NCBI RefSeq assembly: GCF_022026395.1
Contig: NZ_CP041767.1
Span: forward strand, 1,685,501 to 1,749,500
Direction of reading: 5' to 3'
Source of the DNA: Brevibacillus brevis
GTDB lineage: Bacteria; Bacillota; Bacilli; Brevibacillales; Brevibacillaceae
DNA length: 64,000 nt
Shown here piece after piece: positions 1 to 7,889 of this stretch. How positions within the stretch are numbered: position 1 is the first letter of the stretch; the number at the start of each line of letters is the position of its first letter. The position numbers and the translations under genes are program-made. The notes under the pieces were generated by a model. It ran no database searches and was not told the origin of the DNA. It saw nothing but the letters and a program-made list of their open reading frames with translations.

Positions 1-13
1 AGAGTGAACAGCA

Positions 14-1033
14 ATGCCAGATAAAGTGCTTGATTTACGGAACCGTCCTCTCCGAGATTTACGAATATCTGTCACCGATAAATGTAATTTTCGTTGCCGT
101 TATTGCATGCCTGCCGAAATTTTTGGACCGAATTTTGAATTTTTGCCGCAAAGCAAGTTGCTGACCTTTGAGGAAATTACCCGTTTGACCCAGATCTTTA
201 CTTCGCTTGGAGTCGGGAAAATCCGTATTACCGGCGGAGAGCCATTAATGCGCAGAAATTTGCCTGAATTGATTCGAATGATCCGTGAGGTTGAAGGCGT
301 TCAAGATATTGCGATGACGACCAATGGTTCTCTCTTGTCCCGTCATGCGCAAGCGCTAAAAGAAGCAGGTCTGGATCGGGTCACGGTCAGCCTGGACAGC
401 TTGGATAATGAGCGCTTTGGGATGTTGAATGGAAGAGGCTATCAGGTCGATGCCGTGCTGGATGGGATTCGTGTTGCAGCAGATGCCGGGCTTTCGGTCA
501 AGATCAACATGGTGGTACAGCGCGGAGTCAATGATCAAGATATTTTGCCGATGGCACGGTACTTCCGTGAGCAAGGGCATACCCTTCGATTTATTGAATT
601 CATGGATGTGGGAAACAGTAACGGCTGGCGGCTGGATCAAGTCGTACCTTCCCGTGAAATTGTGCGTATGATCCATGAAGAGATGCCGTTGGTAGCGACA
701 GAAGCGAACTACTACGGAGAGGTGGCTTCCCGCTATCGCTATGAGGGATCGGACCAGGAAATCGGGTTGATTTCATCGGTGACCCAAGCTTTTTGCTCCA
801 CTTGTACGCGGGCTCGCCTGTCGGCAGAAGGGAAATTGTACAATTGTCTCTTCGCTTCATCCGGAGATGATTTGCGCGAACCAGTCCGCGATGGACGCAC
901 GGATGAAGAGATTCGCGAGCTGATACGTGCGATCTGGGAACGGCGTGACGTGCGCTACTCGGAGGAACGACTAAGTGAAACGCCTGGTCTCGCCAAGCGT
1001 GAAAAGGTCGAAATGTCCCATATCGGGGGATAA
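14..1033 (+). CDS. moaA: GTP 3',8-cyclase MoaA (molybdenum cofactor biosynthesis)
   Basis: MoaA is a radical-SAM enzyme that rearranges GTP in the first step of molybdopterin synthesis. The 339-residue protein has the N-terminal radical-SAM cluster C24-x3-C28-x2-C31 ([11 protein letters not shown]), a GGEP motif near residue 74, and the second MoaA cluster cysteines C261, C264 and C278. It ends in the Gly-Gly tail (338-339) that MoaA needs for activity. Length and architecture are typical. The start lies at the window edge, so the promoter and any upstream partners are not visible. A second cofactor gene, moaB, lies 16.5 kb downstream. The infC promoter begins 14 bases after the stop codon. 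Confidence 0.97.
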   Translation: MPDKVLDLRNRPLRDLRISVTDKCNFRCRYCMPAEIFGPNFEFLPQSKLLTFEEITRLTQIFTSLGVGKIRITGGEPLMRRNLPELIRMIREVEGVQDIAMTTNGSLLSRHAQALKEAGLDRVTVSLDSLDNERFGMLNGRGYQVDAVLDGIRVAADAGLSVKINMVVQRGVNDQDILPMARYFREQGHTLRFIEFMDVGNSNGWRLDQVVPSREIVRMIHEEMPLVATEANYYGEVASRYRYEGSDQEIGLISSVTQAFCSTCTRARLSAEGKLYNCLFASSGDDLREPVRDGRTDEEIRELIRAIWERRDVRYSEERLSETPGLAKREKVEMSHIGG

Positions 1034-1046
1034 TTAGGTATTAGCC

Positions 1047-1075
1047 TTGACAAAACCCAAGCTACCCTGTAATAT
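1047..1075 (+). promoter_or_regulatory. SigA-type promoter of infC-rpmI-rplT
   Basis: TTGACA at 1047-1052 is followed after 17 bases by TAATAT at 1070-1075. It lies just after moaA and about 200 bases before the infC start, leaving room for a structured leader. Confidence 0.7.
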
Positions 1076-1082
1076 AAATTGC

Positions 1083-1281
1083 GTGTATAAACACTTCATA
1101 CTTCGAGAACAAGCAGAGGCGCCCAGCTTCTCACCTGGGTCGACGTCGTATACGACTGTTGACAGGTAACTCTTACGCAAAGATCCTCGGATCTGATGAA
1201 ATTGCTTAGGTGAGATATGTGCGGGCGCAGAATGCGTTCGCACATTTTTGTTCCTTCTCGAAATTGACGGGGGTGGCAAGT
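1083..1281 (+). ncRNA. L20-type attenuating leader of infC operon
   Basis: About 200 untranslated bases separate the infC promoter from its start codon and end in an intrinsic terminator (1217-1249). In Bacillus the same operon is controlled by ribosomal protein L20 binding its leader and favouring termination. Position, length, terminator and the downstream genes match that arrangement. I did not fold the L20-binding region, so the assignment rests on context plus the terminator. Confidence 0.65.
1217..1249 (+). terminator. Attenuator terminator upstream of infC
   Basis: ATGTGCG (1217-1223) pairs with CGCACAT (1239-1245). The inside holds two G-U pairs, a CGCA/TGCG stem and a GAA loop, and a run of T follows. 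It lies 33 bases before the infC start and so would block the whole operon. Confidence 0.8.
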
Positions 1282-1803
1282 ATTAGCAAGGATCAAATGT
1301 TAATTAACGAAGCGATCCGTGCCCGTGAAGTCCGTTTAATCGGTGCTGACGGGAGCCAATTGGGAGTCGTACCTTTTAGGGAAGCATTGCGCATTGCCCA
1401 GGAAGCTGAATTGGATCTGGTAAACGTTGCTCCTACAGCCAAGCCGCCTGTATGCCGTATCATGGACTATGGAAAGTTCAAATACGAGCAGGCGAAAAAG
1501 GAAAAAGAAGCGCGTAAAAACCAGAAGATCATCGAGCTGAAAGAAGTGCGTTTTTCTTCTAACATCGAGGAACACGATTTTCAAACAAAGCTTCGCAACG
1601 TCCGCAAGTTCTTGGAGGATCAACACAAGGTGAAGTGTACGATCCGTTTCCGTGGACGTGAAATCACCCACTCCGAAATTGGACTAGGCGTTATGGAACG
1701 TGTAGCTGCCCAGTGTGAAGATCTCGCTACGCCTGAGCGCAAGCCGAAGATCGAAGGCCGCAGCATGATCATGATTCTGGCTCCGAAAGCGGAAAAGCAG
1801 TAA
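1282..1803 (+). CDS. infC: Translation initiation factor IF-3
   Basis: IF-3 binds the 30S subunit, prevents premature 50S joining and proofreads start-codon choice. I place the start at the ATT codon at 1282, giving 173 residues. A GGGGGTGG Shine-Dalgarno stretch ends 6 bases before it, and homologues begin exactly here ([19 protein letters not shown]). The longer reading frame from 1210 would translate the terminator hairpin. Non-AUG starts are typical of infC because IF-3 rejects them and so limits its own synthesis. The N-terminal domain (about 5-75), lysine-rich linker and C-terminal domain are all present. It is the first gene of infC-rpmI-rplT. Confidence 0.96.
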   Translation: MSKDQMLINEAIRAREVRLIGADGSQLGVVPFREALRIAQEAELDLVNVAPTAKPPVCRIMDYGKFKYEQAKKEKEARKNQKIIELKEVRFSSNIEEHDFQTKLRNVRKFLEDQHKVKCTIRFRGREITHSEIGLGVMERVAAQCEDLATPERKPKIEGRSMIMILAPKAEKQ

Positions 1804-1833
1804 GATAGTAGTTTAGACAGGAGGATTTTTCAG

Positions 1834-2031
1834 ATGCCTAAAATGAAAACCAACAAGGCCGCTGCGAAACGTTTCAAAAAGACTGGAAGCGGCCAATTGA
1901 AACGCGACCGTGCGTTTGGTAGCCACTTGTTCGCTAACAAATCGACTAAGCAAAAGCGCCACCTGCGCAAAGCTGCACTCGTTTCCAAAGGCGATCAAAA
2001 ACGTATGGAGCAAATGCTCACTTACCTGTAA
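1834..2031 (+). CDS. rpmI: 50S ribosomal protein L35
   Basis: This 65-residue, strongly basic protein matches bacterial L35: [18 protein letters not shown] at the start, then the RAFGSHLF and KRHLRKAA segments. It is a structural protein of the large subunit. AGGAGG lies about 8 bases before the ATG. It lies 30 bases after infC and shares the L20-controlled leader. Confidence 0.97.
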   Translation: MPKMKTNKAAAKRFKKTGSGQLKRDRAFGSHLFANKSTKQKRHLRKAALVSKGDQKRMEQMLTYL

Positions 2032-2057
2032 GTTTTTCTTTATTACACACCATTACG

Positions 2058-2100
2058 CAGCATGAGCTCCCTAAGCGCCTAGCAGTAGGCCGCCATGCTG
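2058..2100 (+). promoter_or_regulatory. Intercistronic hairpin between rpmI and rplT
   Basis: CAGCATG (2058-2064) can pair with CATGCTG (2094-2100), enclosing a smaller GCCT/AGGC stem (2077-2090). No T-run follows, so it is not a terminator. It lies just before the rplT Shine-Dalgarno sequence and may mark mRNA processing or affect rplT translation. Confidence 0.4.
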
Positions 2101-2122
2101 GAAAGACCAGGAGGAGTTTAGT

Positions 2123-2482
2123 ATGCCAAGAGTAAAAGGTGGCATTGTTACACGCCGTCGTCATAAGAAAATCCTGAAGCTGGCGAAAGGATACTTCGGT
2201 TCCAAACATCGCCTGTTTAAATCCGCTAATGCGCAGGTAATGAAATCCCTGCTGTATGCATACCGCGACCGTCGTCAAAAGAAACGTGATTTCCGCAAAC
2301 TGTGGATCACTCGTATCAACGCGCAAGCTCGCATGAACGGTCTGTCCTACAGCCGTTTGATGCACGGCCTGAAAGTTGCTGGCATCGAAGTTAACCGCAA
2401 AATGCTGGCTGACTTGGCTGTTAACGACAAAGCTGCGTTCAACGAACTGGCAACAGTTGCAAAAGGCAAACTGAACGCTTAA
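2123..2482 (+). CDS. rplT: 50S ribosomal protein L20
   Basis: L20 is an early-assembling large-subunit protein and, in Firmicutes, the autogenous repressor of this operon. The 119 residues start [20 protein letters not shown] and carry the conserved [18 protein letters not shown] and [20 protein letters not shown] segments; the length is typical. GGAGGAG precedes the ATG. A 90-base spacer with a hairpin separates it from rpmI, and a strong terminator follows. Confidence 0.98.
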   Translation: MPRVKGGIVTRRRHKKILKLAKGYFGSKHRLFKSANAQVMKSLLYAYRDRRQKKRDFRKLWITRINAQARMNGLSYSRLMHGLKVAGIEVNRKMLADLAVNDKAAFNELATVAKGKLNA

Positions 2483-2496
2483 TTTTTGAAAAGAAG

Positions 2497-2535
2497 AGTC
2501 GATCTGCCCGATTAAGGGCAAGGTCGGCTTTTTTT
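2497..2535 (+). terminator. Terminator of infC-rpmI-rplT
   Basis: A long stem (AGTCGATCT-GCCC against GGGC-A-AGGTCGGCT) is followed by seven T residues, 15 bases after the rplT stop. Confidence 0.9.
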
Positions 2536-2640
2536 GTTGTGGTCAGAGCGCAAAATCAAACGAATAGCATCCTACACCTGTCCACACGCTATCAATCTTC
2601 TCCTCATATCTTATAGCAAAGATAGAAGGAGGTGAGTGGC

Positions 2641-3006
2641 ATGGCAGAATTACGAGTAAGCCTATGGGCAGGCAGAAACTTTGAAGCTCGTCGTATTCGT
2701 TTTCGCAGACGTGGGGTAGCAGTCAGACAGTGTCAAGCGCTTGAATTCAATGACGTACTGTCGAGTTTTCGATTGCGAGCAGGAAATAATGGCCGAGTGA
2801 CACTCGTTCTGTTTTCAGGAACCGCTTATCAGGGGGATTTTCGTGTTTTCCGGGGGAATCGCGATATTGCCAACCTTGGTAATTTCGACTTCAACAATCG
2901 TACCTCGTCGTTTATTTTTGTGGGACGCAATCTGACTACTTCTCAAATCAGAGAGATTCAACGGACGAGAACGGCACCGAGAAACGTGGTAGAAATCAGA
3001 ACGTAG
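2641..3006 (+). CDS. Beta/gamma-crystallin-like small protein
   Basis: This 121-residue basic protein has no signal peptide. Two similar halves resemble crystallin Greek-key motifs: WAGRNFEARRIRF followed by SSFRL, then VTLVLFSGTAYQGDFRVF with DFNNRTSSFIFVG. That pattern (aromatic strand, G-x-F/Y, then S-S-F) is typical of beta/gamma-crystallin folds, several of which bind calcium. AAGGAGGTG lies about 7 bases before the ATG at 2641. A GTG at 2632 would fall inside the Shine-Dalgarno sequence. It is a single gene between two terminators. The fold is inferred from pattern only and the function is unknown; a spore or stress role would be speculation. Confidence 0.75.
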   Translation: MAELRVSLWAGRNFEARRIRFRRRGVAVRQCQALEFNDVLSSFRLRAGNNGRVTLVLFSGTAYQGDFRVFRGNRDIANLGNFDFNNRTSSFIFVGRNLTTSQIREIQRTRTAPRNVVEIRT

Positions 3007-3031
3007 GAAAAGGAAGTATGAGTCAAAAGAA

Positions 3032-3066
3032 AAAACAACCGAGCTCACATTCGGTTGTTTTTTTCT
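3032..3066. terminator. Bidirectional terminator
   Basis: AACAACCGA pairs with TCGGTTGTT across a GCTCACAT loop, with T-runs on the plus side and A-runs on the other. It can end both the crystallin-like gene (plus) and the LuxR-type gene (minus). Confidence 0.88.
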
Positions 3067-3074
3067 ATTTCTAT

Positions 3075-3761
3075 TCAACAAATGATTCGCTGACGAATAG
3101 CGTCTGCCACGCCTTGTGCGCGATTTTGCACACCGAGCTTTTTTAAGGCGGACTTGATGTAATCCTGCACGGTAAATTCACTAATTCCCATCCAGTTCGC
3201 CATCTCCTTAACGCTTTCGCCCCATGACATCCGCTGCATGACTTCGACTTCTCGGCGTGAGAGCTTGACGGTTTTAGGGCGAAGGGAGTCGGTTGTCAAT
3301 ACTTTGCCCAGCATTGAACAGTATGCGTCCAAAGATTGTAGCAACTGATGATTGATGCCAGAACAGCCATCCTGATGCCAGGAAATACCAGCATATCCGA
3401 GTACGTTAGGCCCATAGCTAATAGGGAGAATGAGCGCATAAGGGGCACCGTACACTAAATGGGGCGGGAACTGACGAATCGCCTCAGAATCTAGCAGGAT
3501 AGCTCTCTGTTCACGGATCGCCTGCTGGATAAGGGGCATATTGCGCATGTCCACCCGTATATTTCGAATGGAGCATAACTCTTGGTCAAGGATCGACCAT
3601 AGTCCCTCACCCATTTGACTGAGCGTCGAGTAATTGCACAGAATGGCTCCCATGAAAGGAAAGAGCTCCACGAAGCCGCGTACAGCAAGCACCAGTTTCT
3701 CCTCGTAATATGCCGTTTCTTCGATCCGATTGATGTACATGTTCAGCTCTGGACTGACCAT
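3075..3761 (-). CDS. LuxR-family transcriptional regulator with GAF-like sensor half
   Basis: The protein has 228 residues. The C-terminal 60 are a LuxR/FixJ helix-turn-helix: LSRREVEVMQRMSWGESVKE, then a recognition helix around ISEFTVQDYIKSALKKLGVQ. The first 150 or so resemble a GAF-like or autoinducer-binding fold, with no response-regulator aspartate, so it probably senses a small molecule or redox state directly. It is divergent from the R2-like oxidase gene with 192 bases between them, which makes that gene a candidate target. The ligand cannot be read from the sequence. Confidence 0.85.
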   Translation of the reverse strand: MVSPELNMYINRIEETAYYEEKLVLAVRGFVELFPFMGAILCNYSTLSQMGEGLWSILDQELCSIRNIRVDMRNMPLIQQAIREQRAILLDSEAIRQFPPHLVYGAPYALILPISYGPNVLGYAGISWHQDGCSGINHQLLQSLDAYCSMLGKVLTTDSLRPKTVKLSRREVEVMQRMSWGESVKEMANWMGISEFTVQDYIKSALKKLGVQNRAQGVADAIRQRIIC

Positions 3762-3837
3762 GGAGTGATTGCCACCTCCATTTGAGTGATGGACACCCCC
3801 TGATTTTTGGGGATATGAACGACCGTTCAGCCTGACC

Positions 3838-3843
3838 TATAAT
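3838..3843 (+). promoter_or_regulatory. Possible -10 element with adjacent inverted repeat, R2-like oxidase
   Basis: TATAAT at 3838-3843 lies in the divergent region, with no good -35 at 17 bases. Just upstream GAACG-AC-CGTTC (3817-3828) is a short inverted repeat where a regulator could compensate for the weak -35. Confidence 0.4.
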
Positions 3844-3953
3844 CAACCTACAGCGCCTTCATTTTATCAAACCGCCGATCGGAACGTAAAGGATGGGAAT
3901 GGTATAAATTGACATTTTTATGACTTCTTTCATTCGTTCGAAATAGAAGGCGT

Positions 3954-4868
3954 ATGAGAAAAAAGAAAGGTTGGATGGGGATGAGGAATGGTTTTGTTTC
4001 GACCAGCCAAAAAGGATTGAATCAGGAGCTACTGCCGTACCAGTTGTATCAAAAAGCGAAGAGATACGGCATTTGGAACCCGCAGGACATTGATTTTACG
4101 CAAGACCGCGAAGATTACGCGAAGATGAATCCGGAGCAGAAGGAAGAAACCTTGGGAAGGATTGCTGGTTTTCTGGGTGGGGAAGAGGCAGTCACCCTCG
4201 ATCTTTTGCCTTTGATCATGGTCATTGCCGAGGAAGGGCGCTTGGAGGAAGAAATGTATTTGACGACCTTCCTCTTTGAAGAGGCCAAGCATACGGAGTT
4301 TTTCCGGTTGGTTCTCGACAACATCGGCGAGTCAGGAGACCTGCATCATTTTCACGATGATGTGTACAAGCGAATTTTCCATGAGATCTTGCCAAATGCA
4401 CTCAATCGTCTATTGACGGATAAATCCCCCGAAGCTATCGCAGAAGCATCTACTGTCTACAACATGTTTGTGGAAGGCGTGCTCGCAGAGACAGGCTACT
4501 ATGCGTTTTATGAAGCACTCAGTAAAACGGGGCTCATGCCTGGTTTAATGCAAGGAATTGGCTATTTGAAGACAGACGAATCGCGGCACATCAGCTACGG
4601 AACATTCCTGTTGCAGCGGTTAATCTGTGAGCATCCCCATATTTATGATGTCATTGCCAAAAAGATGGATGAGCTGGCTCCGATGGCAAGTCATCTGTAC
4701 GACTGGATGGATGACCCACAAGGGGTGAGTGCATTCGGAGTGAAGGTCGCTGATTTGCAGCAGTTTGCGAAAAAGCAATTGAGTGTGCGTATGGAGGTAC
4801 TTGCCCGAGCAAAAGGGCAGACGATTGAAGAACTGTATAAGCATACAAGAACAACGATCGATGTGTAA
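3954..4868 (+). CDS. R2-like ligand-binding oxidase (Mn/Fe cofactor)
   Basis: This protein belongs to the ribonucleotide-reductase R2 superfamily but to the R2lox branch, which carries a Mn/Fe centre with a bound fatty-acid-like ligand and makes a Val-Tyr ether cross-link. In 304-residue numbering, all six metal ligands are present: E77, E110, H113, E174, E209 and H212 (motifs GEEAVT, FEEAKH, FVEGVLAETGYY, DESRHI). The cross-link pair would be V80 and Y169. No R1 subunit gene is nearby, consistent with an oxidase rather than a reductase. ATG codons at 3954, 3975 and 3981 are all possible; homologue lengths favour one of the later two. The substrate is unknown. Confidence 0.9.
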   Translation: MRKKKGWMGMRNGFVSTSQKGLNQELLPYQLYQKAKRYGIWNPQDIDFTQDREDYAKMNPEQKEETLGRIAGFLGGEEAVTLDLLPLIMVIAEEGRLEEEMYLTTFLFEEAKHTEFFRLVLDNIGESGDLHHFHDDVYKRIFHEILPNALNRLLTDKSPEAIAEASTVYNMFVEGVLAETGYYAFYEALSKTGLMPGLMQGIGYLKTDESRHISYGTFLLQRLICEHPHIYDVIAKKMDELAPMASHLYDWMDDPQGVSAFGVKVADLQQFAKKQLSVRMEVLARAKGQTIEELYKHTRTTIDV

Positions 4869-4941
4869 GAAAAACGATCGAACGTATTCGAGTCGTTGCT
4901 TACAGAACTGGGCTATGGTCCTAAAGCGGAATCCGCCCAAG

Positions 4942-5041
4942 GTCTGAGAAGAAAACAACCTCCCGTCTGTGTTAGACAGCCTGGCTGATCCCTTACAATA
5001 AAGCCATAAGAGGAAAACATTGGATAGGGAGAGAGATCAAA
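4942..5041 (+). promoter_or_regulatory. Promoter and leader of first secreted-peptide gene (duplicated block)
   Basis: A -10 like TACAAT lies at 4994-4999; the -35 is weak. The leader contains 26 bases (5011-5036) identical to 5412-5437 before the second copy, including the GGGAGAGAG Shine-Dalgarno region. The similarity starts near 4942 (TCTGA). Confidence 0.6.
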
Positions 5042-5281
5042 ATGAGAAAACAAAAGTGGATGATGATGGGAATTACAGCAGTTGTTTGTTCGGCGATGGT
5101 CGTGCCAGGGGCGTTTGCCAAAGAGAAAGATGACGCACATTCCGTGACGAATTCTTTCTTCGCCCCTGCTCCGTACACGACGGCTCCAGTAGTTCAGAAA
5201 ACAGATGACGTGACCGGCACGCAAAAAACAGGAAGTGCATTCATTTTCGCTCCAAATGTAAACGAAAAAGAAGAAAACTAA
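5042..5281 (+). CDS. Small secreted peptide, tandem copy 1
   Basis: The 79-residue product has a clear Sec signal peptide: basic MRKQKW, a hydrophobic core to about residue 22, and a likely cut after AFA (residues 24-26). The mature part of about 53 residues is hydrophilic, starts KEKDD, is rich in Pro, Thr and Ala, and ends in a conserved FAPNVNEKEE segment. It has no cysteine, so it is not a disulfide-linked bacteriocin. The next gene is a paralogue with the same ends and a variable middle. I do not recognise the family and assign no function. Confidence 0.8.
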   Translation: MRKQKWMMMGITAVVCSAMVVPGAFAKEKDDAHSVTNSFFAPAPYTTAPVVQKTDDVTGTQKTGSAFIFAPNVNEKEEN

Positions 5282-5289
5282 CGGGATTC

Positions 5290-5316
5290 AAGCATCCGTA
5301 CAGGATGCTTTTTTCT
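5290..5316 (+). terminator. Terminator after secreted peptide 1
   Basis: AAGCATCC (5290-5297) pairs with GGATGCTT (5303-5310) across a 5-base loop, followed by T residues. Confidence 0.9.
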
Positions 5317-5341
5317 TTTGCAAAAAACGATTCCGTCTCAA

Positions 5342-5442
5342 GTCTGAAAAAAAAACAATCTTTCGTCCGTGTCGAGCAGACTCCCCATTGCCATACAATA
5401 AAAAGCGTTACAGGAAAACATTGGATAGGGAGAGAGACATAG
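5342..5442 (+). promoter_or_regulatory. Promoter and leader of second secreted-peptide gene
   Basis: TACAAT at 5394-5399 lies exactly 400 bases after the equivalent element of copy 1. The leader repeats the same 26 bases (5412-5437). Each copy therefore has its own promoter and terminator. Confidence 0.6.
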
Positions 5443-5676
5443 ATGAGAAAACCAAAATGGATGATGATGGGTGTAACAGCAGTTGTTTGTTCAGCATTGC
5501 TCGTGCCAGGAGCGTTTGCAAAAGAAAAGGATGATTCTTACACCGTAACTCCTTCTCTGATAACCCCAGGTTCATACGCCGTACCAACGGTTCAAAAAAT
5601 GGAGGCAAAAAACACGCAACAAATCGGTGCCTCTTTTACTTTCGCTCCCACGGTAAACGAAAAAGAGGAAAAATAA
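5443..5676 (+). CDS. Small secreted peptide, tandem copy 2
   Basis: The 77-residue paralogue of the preceding gene has a nearly identical signal peptide (MRKPKWMMMGVTAVVCSALL, cut after AFA), the same mature start KEKDD and the same tail FAPTVNEKEE. The middle 30 residues differ. Conserved ends with a divergent centre suggest duplication followed by drift or selection on the exposed middle. It has its own leader and terminator, so the two copies can be expressed independently. Confidence 0.8.
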   Translation: MRKPKWMMMGVTAVVCSALLVPGAFAKEKDDSYTVTPSLITPGSYAVPTVQKMEAKNTQQIGASFTFAPTVNEKEEK

Positions 5677-5686
5677 AGCAGCAGAA

Positions 5687-5717
5687 AGCTGTCAGACCCT
5701 GTCTGGCGGCTTTTTTT
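5687..5717 (+). terminator. Terminator after secreted peptide 2
   Basis: A 10-bp stem (AGCTGTCAGA with TGTCTGGCGGCT, including G-U pairs) and a short loop are followed by seven T residues. Confidence 0.88.
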
Positions 5718-5733
5718 CTGTGAAAAGCGTCTC

Positions 5734-5758
5734 AACCAAACGGTCATGATGTTTGGTT
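5734..5758 (+). promoter_or_regulatory. Inverted repeat upstream of cysH
   Basis: AACCAAAC (5734-5741) and GTTTGGTT (5751-5758) are perfect 8-base arms around 9 bases, some 90 bases before cysH. No T-run follows. This could be an operator or a leader hairpin; the factor is not identified. Confidence 0.45.
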
Positions 5759-5849
5759 TGGGCGAGTTGGATATAGGTGGACGATGCGCCACTTCCAGTC
5801 ACTAGGCATATGATGGTGGGTGAATCCTAGCAAGAGAGGAGCTTCGCTG

Positions 5850-6551
5850 ATGAACAATCGCCAGAAAATGGCGGATGAGGAATTACAGGAATGGGCAAGC
5901 CGACTGGAAGTTCAAGCACCGCAGGATGTGCTAGTGAACGCCGTGGAAAACTATGCAGCCGGTCTGATCCTAGCTGCCAGCTTTGGGGCTGAAGATGTCG
6001 TTTTAATCGACATGCTGCACAAATTGGCCCCCACGATTCCTGTATTTTACCTCGATACGAACATTCATTTTGCTGAAACGTATGATACGCGTGACACACT
6101 GCAAGCCAGATACGGCACAACATTTATTCAAGTACAGCCACAGTTGTCGTTAGCCGAGCAGGCAGAAAAACACGGAGAAAAACTGTGGGAAAGAGAACCG
6201 AATCTTTGTTGCGAGATTCGGAAGGTGGAGCCGTTAAAGCGCGTCCTGTCCAACTATCAGGCGTGGATTACAGGCATTCGCCGTGAGCAATCACCTACCC
6301 GAGCGAATACCAAAAAAGTGGAGTGGGACGAAAAATTCAACCTGGTTAAATTCAATCCGCTAGCAGATTGGACGGAGGCCCAGGTGTGGGAATATATCCA
6401 TGCAAATGATGTCCCTTACAATCCATTGCACGACCGAAACTATCCAAGCATTGGCTGCCGAGTATGCACGCGCGCTGTCCTGCCTGGCCAAGATTCTCGG
6501 TCGGGACGGTGGGCTGGCTTTGAAAAGACCGAATGCGGTCTGCACAAATGA
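5850..6551 (+). CDS. cysH: Phosphoadenylyl/adenylyl-sulfate reductase CysH
   Basis: CysH reduces activated sulfate (APS or PAPS) to sulfite using thioredoxin. With ATG at 5850 (AGAGAGGA 9 bases upstream) the protein has 233 residues; an upstream GTG at 5820 lacks a ribosome site. Visible motifs: the nucleotide-binding SFGAEDV region, the catalytic ECGLH (C229), and two extra cysteine pairs, C120-C121 and C203-x2-C206. Those pairs bind a 4Fe-4S cluster and mark the APS-reducing type. It overlaps or abuts sat, which makes APS. Confidence 0.93.
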   Translation: MNNRQKMADEELQEWASRLEVQAPQDVLVNAVENYAAGLILAASFGAEDVVLIDMLHKLAPTIPVFYLDTNIHFAETYDTRDTLQARYGTTFIQVQPQLSLAEQAEKHGEKLWEREPNLCCEIRKVEPLKRVLSNYQAWITGIRREQSPTRANTKKVEWDEKFNLVKFNPLADWTEAQVWEYIHANDVPYNPLHDRNYPSIGCRVCTRAVLPGQDSRSGRWAGFEKTECGLHK

Positions 6552-6571
6552 ACAGCGCAGGAGGGAAAGAT

Positions 6572-7672
6572 GTGAAGCAAACGATCTTGCCGCACGGGAT
6601 CAAAAAAGCCGTTATCGTGGACAAATGGACCCTGTCGGACATCGAATGTCTTGCCATCGGAGCATTTTCACCGTTGACTGGATTCATGGAAGAGGCGGAT
6701 TACCACACTGTCGTGGAAACGATGCGTCTGACCAATGGAGCGGTTTGGCCGTTGCCGGTGACATTGGCTGTCGATGCAGATGAGCACGACGATCTTGTGC
6801 CTGGCGACAGTATTCTGTTACGTGGGGAAGATGGAGTGGATTATGCGATTTTGCGGGTGAAAAGCTGCTTTGTGCCAGATAAAATGCGGGAGGCAGAACT
6901 CGTTTTTCGCACGGTAGATCTCGCTCACCCCGGTGTGAAAAAGCTGTTTGAAAAGCCAAATCTATACGTGGGTGGGCCTGTAGAAATCATGCAAAAGCCA
7001 CAGCCTGAGCGCTTCTCTGATTTTTATTTGACCCCGGCAGAAACCAGAAAAAGGTTTCGAGAAAATGGCTGGAAGACGGTGGTTGGTTTTCAAACGCGCA
7101 ATCCTGTTCACCGGGCACATGAATATATTCAAAAGGCAGCATTGGAGATTGTCGATGGCCTTTTTCTCAACCCATTGATGGGGGAAACGAAATCAGACGA
7201 TGTTCCTGCACAAGTGCGAATGAAAAGCTATCTCGCCCTTTTGGAAAATTACTATCCACACAACCGTGTATTGCTAGGTGCTTTTCCGGCTGCTATGCGA
7301 TATGCGGGTCCGCGTGAGGCGGTCTTCCACGCCTTGGTGCGAAAAAATTACGGTTGTACGCATTTTATCGTCGGCCGCGATCACGCAGGGGTAGGCGATT
7401 ATTACGGCACGTATGATGCGCAGCACATCTTTTCCGAGTTTGCGCCAGGCGAGCTCGGTATCCAACTGCTCTTTTTTGAACACAGCTTTTACTGCAAGGC
7501 ATGCCAAGGGATGGGGACGACCAAGACGTGCCCGCATGACAGAGACTCGCATATGACCTTATCGGGAACAAAAGTGAGGGAAATGTTGAGAAACGGGATC
7601 ACGCCACCTCCGGAATTTACACGTCCGGAAGTCGCAACGATTTTGATAGAAGGATTGAAATCCCTGCAATAA
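6572..7672 (+). CDS. sat: Sulfate adenylyltransferase (ATP sulfurylase)
   Basis: The enzyme makes adenylyl sulfate from ATP and sulfate, the first step of assimilation; CysH takes the product. It shows the [14 protein letters not shown]-binding motif (QxRNP with HxxH), [12 protein letters not shown], and a C-terminal [15 protein letters not shown] cysteine cluster. The best start is GTG at 6572, 6 bases after AGGAGGG, giving 366 residues. ATG codons at 6533 and 6548 lie inside or overlap cysH and lack a good ribosome site. No APS kinase gene follows, consistent with direct APS reduction. Confidence 0.94.
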   Translation: MKQTILPHGIKKAVIVDKWTLSDIECLAIGAFSPLTGFMEEADYHTVVETMRLTNGAVWPLPVTLAVDADEHDDLVPGDSILLRGEDGVDYAILRVKSCFVPDKMREAELVFRTVDLAHPGVKKLFEKPNLYVGGPVEIMQKPQPERFSDFYLTPAETRKRFRENGWKTVVGFQTRNPVHRAHEYIQKAALEIVDGLFLNPLMGETKSDDVPAQVRMKSYLALLENYYPHNRVLLGAFPAAMRYAGPREAVFHALVRKNYGCTHFIVGRDHAGVGDYYGTYDAQHIFSEFAPGELGIQLLFFEHSFYCKACQGMGTTKTCPHDRDSHMTLSGTKVREMLRNGITPPPEFTRPEVATILIEGLKSLQ

Positions 7673-7696
7673 AGTGGAACCCAAAAAACAGGAGAG

Positions 7697-7718
7697 GGAC
7701 GGCAATGCTGTCCTTTTT
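7697..7718 (+). terminator. Terminator after cysH-sat
   Basis: GGACGGC (7697-7703), AAT loop, GCTGTCC (7707-7713) and five T residues. Confidence 0.85.
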
Positions 7719-7855
7719 CCGTTGTGAAAAACTGGACAAGTTTTCTAGTTTCTGGCGAAAAAATGTATCCGCTTTCAAGTAAAAACCGCGCTGTAAAGCC
7801 ATTTCCAACTGAGCATTCGTTCGGACGAAAGTCCAGTAAAATCTTTTTGTTTTCG

Positions 7856-7884
7856 TTGACACCCCCTAGGTGCCTAGCTATAAT
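7856..7884 (+). promoter_or_regulatory. SigA promoter of the ilv-leu operon
   Basis: Consensus TTGACA (7856-7861), a 17-base spacer and consensus TATAAT (7879-7884). Transcription should start near 7890 and run through the T-box leader. Between the sat terminator and this promoter (7719-7855) I see no gene. Confidence 0.92.
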
Positions 7885-7889
7885 CAGAC

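Noticed and set aside
1210-1281. N-terminal extension of infC
   Set aside because: It translates the leader terminator and is not found in IF-3 homologues; the ATT start has the ribosome site.
4873-4897. Terminator after the R2-like oxidase
   Set aside because: A hairpin is possible (AACGA..TCGTT) but no T-run follows.
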